Shown here: in pieces, positions 6,792 to 13,065 of the stretch
Layout of the letters: every line of letters starts with the position of its first letter
How positions within the stretch are numbered: the stretch's first letter is position 1
From: Micrococcales bacterium
Lineage (GTDB): Bacteria > Actinomycetota > Actinomycetes > S36-B12 > UBA5976
NCBI GenBank assembly: GCA_024640585.1
Contig: JAHEEQ010000126.1
Span: 1-14,162 of the forward strand
Reading direction: 5' to 3'
DNA length: 14,162 bases
Notes under the pieces: generated by a model
Seen by the model: only the letters and a program-made list of their open reading frames with translations
Told to the model about the DNA's origin: nothing
The model's database searches: none
Position numbers and translations under genes: made by a program

Positions 6792-7645
6792 AAGTACCGT
6801 TTTCTAAATCCAAAATGGCTCCGGGCTGGCATCGCGTAAGAATCGGTGGTTATTTCTCGCTTGGTTTGATCACATTCATTTCGGTATTCCCTTTTTACTG
6901 GATGTTTGTTGTCGCATCAAGCGGTACTGAAGAGATCTCCAAGATGCCACCGTCACTTACACCTGGACCAAGGTTTATGACAGTAATTGGGCACGTATAT
7001 GAGGTTGTTGACTTCACAAGAGCACTTCTAAATACTGCATTTGTCGGCGTCACCGTTGCAATTGCACAAGTTCTTTTCTCAGCCCTGGCGGGTTTTGCAT
7101 TCGCAAAACTGAATTTCCGCGGTCGCAGATTCATGATCTTGTTCGTAATTGGAACCATGATGCTTCCAAGCCAACTTGGAATCATTCCATTGTTCATCAT
7201 GGTTTCGAAGCTAGGGTGGATTGACAGTTTGACAGCTTTGATTGTTCCAGCACTTGTTTCTGCATTCGGTGTTTTCTGGATGCGACAAGTCATTGACGCG
7301 CAAGTGCCAAATGAACTACTAGAAGCTGCAAGCATCGATCAAGCAGGAGTGCTTCGCACTTTCTGGCATGTGGTGCTTCCAATTATTCGTCAAAGTGCAT
7401 TCGTTCTTGGATTATTCACTTTCCTAGCTTCTTGGAATGACTTCCTCTGGCCGACACTTGTGCTAACTAGCCCAGACAATTTCACAGCGCAGGTTGCGGT
7501 AAATCAATTGAAGGCAAGTTACGTCCTGGACTACGCACTAAATCTAGGTGGCGCTTTCATGGCCACTGCACCTTTGCTATTGCTATTCGTACTCGTTGGA
7601 CGCAAGTTAGTTCAAGGTGTGATGGATGGCGCAGTAAAGGGTTAA
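6788..7645 (+). CDS. ABC sugar transporter permease, MalG/UgpE type
   Basis: A 285-residue inner-membrane partner of the preceding permease and of normal length for the MalG-type subunit. About six membrane segments are visible, the first at 19-43. The ATPase-docking EAA loop is ELLEAASIDQAGVLRTFWHV (176-195) followed by VLP, closer to consensus than that of its partner. LFTFLASWNDFLWP (209-222) is a conserved MalG-family segment, and the protein ends RKLVQGVMDGAVKG, the common C-terminus of this subfamily. The ATG overlaps the stop of the previous gene (ATGA), indicating translational coupling. The next gene begins 38 bases after its stop, with no terminator visible between, so the transcript likely continues into the secreted-protein genes. 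Confidence 0.95.
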   Translation: MKVPFSKSKMAPGWHRVRIGGYFSLGLITFISVFPFYWMFVVASSGTEEISKMPPSLTPGPRFMTVIGHVYEVVDFTRALLNTAFVGVTVAIAQVLFSALAGFAFAKLNFRGRRFMILFVIGTMMLPSQLGIIPLFIMVSKLGWIDSLTALIVPALVSAFGVFWMRQVIDAQVPNELLEAASIDQAGVLRTFWHVVLPIIRQSAFVLGLFTFLASWNDFLWPTLVLTSPDNFTAQVAVNQLKASYVLDYALNLGGAFMATAPLLLLFVLVGRKLVQGVMDGAVKG

Positions 7646-7683
7646 GACCAAAGTTTGTTTCAACTACTAATTAAGGAAACGAA

Positions 7684-9084
7684 ATGAAAAAAATTACTCG
7701 CAAGATGGCATTGTGGATATCTCTTCTACTTGCTGCCGCGACTATTCCAGCATTCTCAGCTAGTGCAAGTGCACTTCCAGAAAATGTAGAAATCCGACTA
7801 ATCACTCCGCAACTTGACGACACCAATTCCTGGCGCGACACAGACATGGAAGCAAACTGGGTTGGCCAAAACTGGTTTGCGGAAGGTTTCACATTCCGCC
7901 AAGGATGGGCACCGGCTGGTTCGACTATCCACTTCACATATTTGGTGACAAATGCCGACACTGATGAGCCATTAGCCAACACAAATGTAAAACTTCGTGT
8001 CAACAAGGGTTACTCTCTAGCAAATTCAATTCTTAAAGTAAATGGACAAGGTCCAACTGACGGTGTTGATAAAGCGCCACTAGATCAGCTACAAGTGAAT
8101 GCACTCACAGACGCTTTTGGGTTTGTCACATTCACCATTGAAAGTCTTGACACACAAGATATTTGTGGCGAACCAAAGCCAGTCTCCTTTACCGAACGTG
8201 GACATGAGTCCGACTTCGACTGCAACGTCTCTTTGTACACACAGATTTATCCTGAAGTCTTAGGTCAATTAATCGATCAAGCTGACATGACCGAAATCCA
8301 CTTCTACAAAGAAGATGCGCCGTCTTATGACTACACAACCGTCTCGGCTCAGGTAGCGACTCCAATTTTCACTGAGACCAACTCGATTGAACGCACTGAC
8401 CTCGAAGATCTATTCACCGTAACAAATGACTGGTACCCAGACGGAATGAAGTTTTTCCAAAAGTATGCTCCTGCAAGTCGCAAAATCAACTTGACTTACC
8501 ATTTTGAAGAAGCGGATGGAAAGCCAATCGTTGGCCAAACAGTGAGTTTGAAAGTAAATAAAGCCAACAGCCATAGCAATGCCAAAATGACTAATGGCAC
8601 AACTGCAACCGATGCGACTGCAGATGATTCTGAAGACCAAGCAGTTTGGACTGCGGTAACAGATGCGTTTGGAAATGCGCTATTCAAGGCGAGAAATACT
8701 GACCTAACTGGTCAAATCAAACCTACTAATCTGACTGACACTTTCTTGACTTCAGATACTGGTGCTTTGTTCTCACAAATGTATCCAGAGTTTGGTAATG
8801 CCATCACTCTTGTTGGTGACATGGTGGAGTTCCACTTCTACACCGATCCAACCGCTGCCAAGACAGCTATCACTGTCACTGGCTTGAAAGGCAAAATCAA
8901 AGTTGTTGTGGCAAATCCGCATGGAAAAGCTATAAAAATCACGATTGACGGTAAAAAAGTCACAAAGACTCCAGGTGCAAGCAAGACTTCTGTAACCTAC
9001 CTCTTCAAGAAATCAAAGGGTAAGCACAAAGTTATTGTGATTTGTAATTCAGTTAAGAAAACCGTAACGAGTAAAGTTAAGTAG
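7684..9084 (+). CDS. secreted protein with a duplicated domain of unknown family
   Basis: A 466-residue protein I do not recognise. Residues 1-30 are a signal peptide (KKITRKMALWISLLLAAATI, then AFSASASA). Two diverged copies of a domain of about 170 residues follow, at roughly 34-209 and 219-387. Shared landmarks in order: FRQGWAPAGSTIHFTY (71-86) against FFQKYAPASRKINLTY (257-272); VKLRVNK (102-108) against VSLKVNK (287-293); TDAFG (142-146 and 326-330); YPE (189-191 and 367-369); and an acidic-Met-x-E-x-HFY end (201-208 and 379-386). Copy 1 has two cysteines, C161 and C180, that copy 2 lacks. A lysine-rich beta module (about 395-466, GKIKVVVANPHGKAIKITI) closes the protein. No catalytic motif or anchor is visible. 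AAGGA (7673-7677) lies 6 bases before the ATG. Its place between the importer and a secreted GH16 suggests a glucan-binding or glucan-presenting role (inference). Confidence 0.85.
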   Translation: MKKITRKMALWISLLLAAATIPAFSASASALPENVEIRLITPQLDDTNSWRDTDMEANWVGQNWFAEGFTFRQGWAPAGSTIHFTYLVTNADTDEPLANTNVKLRVNKGYSLANSILKVNGQGPTDGVDKAPLDQLQVNALTDAFGFVTFTIESLDTQDICGEPKPVSFTERGHESDFDCNVSLYTQIYPEVLGQLIDQADMTEIHFYKEDAPSYDYTTVSAQVATPIFTETNSIERTDLEDLFTVTNDWYPDGMKFFQKYAPASRKINLTYHFEEADGKPIVGQTVSLKVNKANSHSNAKMTNGTTATDATADDSEDQAVWTAVTDAFGNALFKARNTDLTGQIKPTNLTDTFLTSDTGALFSQMYPEFGNAITLVGDMVEFHFYTDPTAAKTAITVTGLKGKIKVVVANPHGKAIKITIDGKKVTKTPGASKTSVTYLFKKSKGKHKVIVICNSVKKTVTSKVK

Positions 9085-9088
9085 ATTT

Positions 9089-10234
9089 ATGAAAATCTCG
9101 ACTAGAAATGTGGCCACTGCTTTATTAGTAGTTGTAGCAATAGTGTCGTCATTGATGTCAAGTGCGTATGCAGTTGGCAAAATTGTGACCAGTGGCCACA
9201 TTTCTATCGAGTACACAGACTTAACTGAAGATGTAATCAAACTAAATTTTCCTAAGGTCAAGACCGCTGGAGTAAAAAAGAGAATTGAGTGGCTTCGTAA
9301 CAACAAAGTTATTCCTAAGGCAACAAAAACCACCTACTCTGTAAAAGCAGCAGATCGCGGAACTTACGTAACTGCAAGAATTACCTACACAAAGTCTGGC
9401 TTCAAAACTAAAACACTTAAAGCTGTTAGAAAATTCATTCCAAAAGGAATTCTGACGGGAAAATATGAATTACTCTGGCAAGACGAATTCAGTGGTTCAG
9501 AAAATGAGTCTTTCAATTCAGACTTTTGGACAGCCCAGGAAGGCGATGGAAGTGCACCAGAGTTTGACAATCCTGGATGGGGCAATGAAGAGCGTCAGTA
9601 CTATTTAAGCGAATTAGCCGAACTGAATGGTTCGGGTCAACTTGTAATCAGCGCAACGAAAACCAATGCTGCTAATTACAGTTGCTATTATGGAAACTGC
9701 AATTGGTTGAGTTCAAAAATTGTTACCTACAATAAAGTTGGTTTCAAGTACGGACGAATTGAAGTTCGTGCAAAAGGTGCAAAAGGTGAAGGTACCTGGC
9801 CTGCTGTTTGGACGCTCGGTGCGAACATTGATGAAGACGGTTGGCCATTTTGTGGTGAGATCGACATCATGGAACTAAAAGGTTCTTGGCCAGGAGGACT
9901 TTGGGGCACAGCCCACGGACCACTTTCCGGTGGCGGCGGACGAGGCGGCAATTGGAGCGTCACAGGACCGAGCACAACCGAAGATTTCCATGTGTATGCA
10001 ATTGAATGGTTCGAAGATCGAATCGACTGGTATGTGGATAACAAGCTTTATTACACATACGAAAAGACAGATGCTGACTGGGTCTTCGACAACGAGCAGT
10101 ACTTGATTCTTAATCTTGCTATGGGTGGAATCTGGGGTGGCTTGATTGATTTCGATCTAACAGACTCACAGTTCACTATTGACTATGCGCGCTACTACGC
10201 GATAAATGGTCAAGGTCAGCTAATTTCCCACTAA
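9089..10234 (+). CDS. secreted GH16 beta-1,3-glucanase with N-terminal Ig-like module
   Basis: A 381-residue secreted laminarinase-like enzyme. Residues 1-28 are a signal peptide ending SSAYA. Residues about 30-116 look like a small beta-sandwich of the kind repeated in actinobacterial surface proteins: RIEWLRNNKVIPKATKTTYS followed by ADRGTYVTARITYTKSG matches the usual W...I..AT...Y....D.G..V..R.T pattern. The GH16 domain spans about 126-377. GEIDIME gives E257 (nucleophile), D259 and E262 (acid/base), and GEGTWPAVWTLGA (233-245) precedes it. The gene starts 4 bases after the previous stop, with no good ribosome binding site of its own, so it is probably coupled to that gene. It ends 6 bases before the next operator cluster. 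No anchor is visible. Confidence 0.93.
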   Translation: MKISTRNVATALLVVVAIVSSLMSSAYAVGKIVTSGHISIEYTDLTEDVIKLNFPKVKTAGVKKRIEWLRNNKVIPKATKTTYSVKAADRGTYVTARITYTKSGFKTKTLKAVRKFIPKGILTGKYELLWQDEFSGSENESFNSDFWTAQEGDGSAPEFDNPGWGNEERQYYLSELAELNGSGQLVISATKTNAANYSCYYGNCNWLSSKIVTYNKVGFKYGRIEVRAKGAKGEGTWPAVWTLGANIDEDGWPFCGEIDIMELKGSWPGGLWGTAHGPLSGGGGRGGNWSVTGPSTTEDFHVYAIEWFEDRIDWYVDNKLYYTYEKTDADWVFDNEQYLILNLAMGGIWGGLIDFDLTDSQFTIDYARYYAINGQGQLISH

Positions 10235-10239
10235 TACCT

Positions 10240-10255
10240 CTGAAACCGGCTTCAT
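10240..10255. promoter_or_regulatory. LacI-type operator O6
   Basis: CTGAAACCGGCTTCAT, with the near-palindromic core TGAAACCGGCTTCA and a CCGG centre. It starts 6 bases after the stop codon of the GH16 gene upstream. Confidence 0.75.
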
Positions 10256-10286
10256 AACGGTTTCACAACAACCCTGCATTTTGCTC

Positions 10287-10302
10287 GTGAAACCGCTTCC
10301 AT
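10287..10302. promoter_or_regulatory. LacI-type operator O7
   Basis: GTGAAACCGCTTCCAT. The left arm GTGAAA and the CG core are perfect; the right arm is degenerate. It is 14 bases centre to centre from O8 and touches it. Confidence 0.65.
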
Positions 10303-10316
10303 AAAACCGCTTTCAG
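10301..10316. promoter_or_regulatory. LacI-type operator O8
   Basis: ATAAAACCGCTTTCAG. The arms relate as A(T/A)AAA and TTTCA(G) around a CCGC core. It lies just upstream of the tentative -10 TACTTT and would block RNA polymerase there if occupied. Confidence 0.7.
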
Positions 10317-10380
10317 GGTTACTTTTCGCTTACGTGTGCGAGCACGACAAGTATCAATTAAGCCTCCGGGAAGGAAACCA

Positions 10381-11760
10381 ATGGCTAAAACAACAAAGTC
10401 AAGAACTAAGTTCTTGGCACTTCTGAGCGCTCTGTCACTAGTTGGCGCTGGCGCACTAGTAGCAGTTGTTCCTGCATCAGCAACAACTCCTGCAACATAC
10501 ACACTCGTTGACTTCTCACCAGAAGACACAATTGGTAATGAAGCAGACCAAAGCAATAGTGGTGACCATCCACAGGGTTACTGGGGTAACTTCTCAGCTT
10601 CTATCGTGGATGAAGTTCTCGAAATGACTAAAAATGGTGACTCCTGGTCTGGTGTAATGATTACACATTTCTCAGATCGTAAAGTCGGAGCAATAGTTGC
10701 TTTCGATTGGTATCAACCTGAAAACGGTAGCGTTGCAAACCTTCTGAAAATTGAAGACATCAACGGTGGAAATGCTGCACAAGCAACATTCACCACTACC
10801 AATGGCTGGCAACAAGTTGTTATTGAGATTGCTGACTTAACTGGTTACAACTCATCAGCTGATTACACAAACATCATCGTTTTCCCAAATTACGATGGTT
10901 CAACCAACCCAGTTGCATTCGGTGCTACCTACAAGATTGATAATCTTGAAAGCTACGATGGACCAAATCTTCCAGAAACTGCTACTGGAGTCACATTTGC
11001 TGACGATGACATCGCAGTTGGAAATGCTTCAGCAGATCGATTCACTGGTGCATTCGAAGGTTTAGCAACCACTGCTTCTGATGGCGCATTAAACATGACC
11101 AAAACAGGAAACCCATGGGCAGGTGTGACACTTCGCAAATACACAGACCTAAAAATCGGTTCTGATGTTTCGTTCACATTTGATTCAAATGAAGCAGCTA
11201 CTGCTTGCGTTAAGTTGGAAAATCTTTGGGGTACTTCATCTGTTGAATTCCCATTTGAAGCTTCAGCAGGTTCACATGATTACACATTGGATCTTTCAAC
11301 AGACTCACAATGGTCTAACGATGTCCAATACTCAACAATCGTGTTCTTCCCGAACTACAACTGTGACGGAACTTCTGACGCAGGGCTTGACGGGCAAAGC
11401 TACTCACTTAGCAATTTGAGCCTAAACGGTTACGTTTTTGCTGTAGCACCAGTTAAGACAAAGAACCCAACAATCAGCGGAACCGTAAAGGTTGGCAAGA
11501 AGCTAACTGCAAATGGTTTCATTGCATCATGGGAAGGCGAGCCAACACTTGCTTACCAATGGTTCGCTTGCACCAAGAAAGGTACTAACAACCCTTCAGT
11601 TAAGCCTGCAAATTGCAAGTCAATTGCCGGTGCAAGTGCAAAGAAATTAACTTTGAAGACTGCCCAAAAGGGTAAGTTCATCCGCGTTCGCGTTACTGCT
11701 ACAAACGGTGCAGGTTCAACTGCAGTGTTCAGCGACTCAACAAAGGTGAAAGTCTCCTAG
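10381..11760 (+). CDS. secreted tandem carbohydrate-binding-like protein with Ig-like tail
   Basis: A 459-residue secreted protein with no visible catalytic motif. Residues 1-34 are a signal peptide (KTTKSRTKFLALLSALSLVG, ending PASA). Two related beta-sandwich domains follow, about 41-191 and 203-349: LEMTKNGDSWSGVMI (80-94) against LNMTKTGNPWAGVTL (237-251), LLKIEDINGG (121-130) against CVKLENLWGT (276-285), and YTNIIVFPNYDG with YKIDNLES (162-191) against YSTIVFFPNYNC with YSLSNLS (317-347). This pattern (KNG..WxG, LKxE, closing Y.IDN) resembles the domain found in laminarin-locus surface proteins and multidomain GH16 enzymes of Bacteroidetes, so glucan binding is likely but inferred. Residues 362-458 form an Ig-like module (YQWFACTKKG, KSIAGASAKKLTL, GKFIRVRVTATNGAGSTA). 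The gene has its own operator-rich promoter and a strong terminator directly after the stop, which suggests high, induced expression. Confidence 0.88.
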   Translation: MAKTTKSRTKFLALLSALSLVGAGALVAVVPASATTPATYTLVDFSPEDTIGNEADQSNSGDHPQGYWGNFSASIVDEVLEMTKNGDSWSGVMITHFSDRKVGAIVAFDWYQPENGSVANLLKIEDINGGNAAQATFTTTNGWQQVVIEIADLTGYNSSADYTNIIVFPNYDGSTNPVAFGATYKIDNLESYDGPNLPETATGVTFADDDIAVGNASADRFTGAFEGLATTASDGALNMTKTGNPWAGVTLRKYTDLKIGSDVSFTFDSNEAATACVKLENLWGTSSVEFPFEASAGSHDYTLDLSTDSQWSNDVQYSTIVFFPNYNCDGTSDAGLDGQSYSLSNLSLNGYVFAVAPVKTKNPTISGTVKVGKKLTANGFIASWEGEPTLAYQWFACTKKGTNNPSVKPANCKSIAGASAKKLTLKTAQKGKFIRVRVTATNGAGSTAVFSDSTKVKVS

Positions 11761-11778
11761 TTCGTTTCTCTCTATAGT

Positions 11779-11812
11779 GAAAAGGCCCTCGGGGTAACCT
11801 GAGGGCCTTTTC
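11779..11812 (+). terminator. intrinsic terminator after the CBM-like gene
   Basis: GAAAAGGCCCTC (11779-11790) and GAGGGCCTTTTC (11801-11812) form a perfect 12-base-pair stem around a 10-base loop; the descending arm ends in TTTT. It lies 18 bases after the stop codon and 28 bases before the next start codon. The A/T symmetry could let it act in both directions, but nothing on the minus strand here needs it. Confidence 0.9.
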
Positions 11813-11840
11813 GATATGTACCTAAACCGTAAGGATAAAG

Positions 11841-13034
11841 ATGGCGAATCGACTTCGAGTTCTGGTTGCAATTACAACTGGACTAATTCTCTTCACGATA
11901 TTGCCTTCAAACGCAAAGCCATCTAGTTTTTCCACGCTTAAAGCTCCAATTATCACCAGCATCACGGCTCCAGAACACGATCAAATTGTTGTGAAATATA
12001 AAAAAGACACAGCAAACTCTAAAAAAATTCGCCAAATCAAGTATTCAGTCAATGGGAGAACTTGGACAAAGACACTAAAAAGTCCAATACGAATCTCTGG
12101 ACTTGAAGCCGAAACAACCTACACATTTTGGCTACGTCAAACCTCGATGGATTATCGTGTAAAAACTGTGAAGCGAATTATTACCACTCCTGCACAACCA
12201 GAATCTGAAATACTTCCTGAGATTGCAAGTTTCACAGTTGGAAACATGATTTGGTCCGATGAATTCAATAGCGGAACAGGCATCAATTCAAGTAGCTGGA
12301 CCGCTCGGTACTGTGGACAAACAGGAGCCAACGGTGGTGGAACATGCCATAACAATGAATCGCAGTATTACATTCCAGAAGCTATAACTATTGAAGCTGG
12401 AAATGCCGTTATCACTACCAATCGAGTAAATTCTGCGCCCCCTGCTCCTGCTACTTGCCTCGGAGCAGATTGCGCTTTTACAAGCGGTCGCTTCGATACA
12501 CAAGGAAAAGTTTCATTTCAATACGGGTACATTGAAACAAGAATGAAGATGCCACAGGGCGAAGGAAACTGGCCGGCATTTTGGATGTTAGGTGCGGACA
12601 TTGTTGATGTGAGTTGGCCGAACTCTGGAGAAATGGATATTGCAGAGCAAGGTGGCAACGCACCAACACGAAACTCAGCAGCGCTTCATTATTCTTCTAA
12701 CAATTCAGGCTGTTGCGGCAATCATTTGTATGAGTACGGTGATGTCTATAAAGGCTTTAATTTCTATTCGGATTTTCACACCTTCGGCCTCGCTTGGACG
12801 CCAGATCAAATGACTCTGTATGTAGACCGAGTTGCATTTTGGACAGTAACTAAACAATCAATCCGCAGTGAATTTTGGCCTGGGAATAAGCCTTACTTCC
12901 TAATCTTCAACAACGCCGTTGGACCTATTGGTGGCGGCTTTGGAGGACTTTGGGGCAACTGGACTACCTCAAAGACTTACATTGACTATGTACGCGTCTA
13001 TAAACTAAATGGGTACGGAACCGTTGTCGATTAG
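11841..13034 (+). CDS. secreted GH16 beta-glucanase with N-terminal Fn3-like domain
   Basis: A 397-residue secreted enzyme. Residues 1-25 are a signal peptide ending PSNA. Residues about 35-115 look like a fibronectin type III domain: APIITSITAPEHDQIVVKYK, YSVNGRTWT, ISGLEAETTYTFWLRQ. The GH16 domain spans about 136-390, and the catalytic motif GEMDIAE gives E264 (nucleophile), D266 and E269 (acid/base), after GEGNWPAFWMLGA (240-252). It is the most diverged of the four: it has extra cysteines (C158, C169, C206, C211, and the C291-C292 pair) and a long glycine-rich end (GPIGGGFGGLWGNW). It may differ in loop structure or preferred substrate (inference). AAGGA (11831-11835) lies 5 bases before the ATG. 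No operator-like site precedes it and it sits just after a strong terminator, so it may depend on read-through or a weak unseen promoter. Confidence 0.93.
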   Translation: MANRLRVLVAITTGLILFTILPSNAKPSSFSTLKAPIITSITAPEHDQIVVKYKKDTANSKKIRQIKYSVNGRTWTKTLKSPIRISGLEAETTYTFWLRQTSMDYRVKTVKRIITTPAQPESEILPEIASFTVGNMIWSDEFNSGTGINSSSWTARYCGQTGANGGGTCHNNESQYYIPEAITIEAGNAVITTNRVNSAPPAPATCLGADCAFTSGRFDTQGKVSFQYGYIETRMKMPQGEGNWPAFWMLGADIVDVSWPNSGEMDIAEQGGNAPTRNSAALHYSSNNSGCCGNHLYEYGDVYKGFNFYSDFHTFGLAWTPDQMTLYVDRVAFWTVTKQSIRSEFWPGNKPYFLIFNNAVGPIGGGFGGLWGNWTTSKTYIDYVRVYKLNGYGTVVD

Positions 13035-13065
13035 ATAGTTTGTTCCGGAGTAGGAACGGAGCGAA

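Larger units (their letters stand above)
10235..10380 (+). promoter_or_regulatory. operator-rich promoter and leader of the CBM-like gene
   Basis: This gap contains three full operator-like sites (10240-10255, 10287-10302, 10301-10316) and a strong half site, AACGGTTTCAC (10256-10266). The density implies a second, locally controlled promoter inside the plus-strand gene run. TACTTT (10320-10325), within TTACTTTT that also occurs at 2571-2578, is a tentative -10. CGTGTGCGAGCACG (10333-10346) can form a five-base-pair hairpin (one G-U pair) with a GCGA, GNRA-type, loop. AAGGA (10371-10375) lies 5 bases before the ATG at 10381 and decides that start over an in-frame GTG at 10336. No terminator lies between the previous stop and the first operator. 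Confidence 0.75.

Noticed and set aside
6895..7335. Open frame of 146 codons on the minus strand inside the second permease
   Set aside because: Fully antisense to a well-supported permease with an EAA loop; composition reflects the complementary strand only.
10336..10380. N-terminal extension of the CBM-like protein from a GTG at 10336
   Set aside because: It would place 15 charged residues before the signal peptide, while the ATG at 10381 has a strong ribosome binding site and a normal leader.
13042..13057. Inverted repeat GTTCC / GGAAC ahead of the NCS1 permease
   Set aside because: Only five pairs, overlapping the ribosome binding site region, with no T run; too weak to call a terminator or operator.
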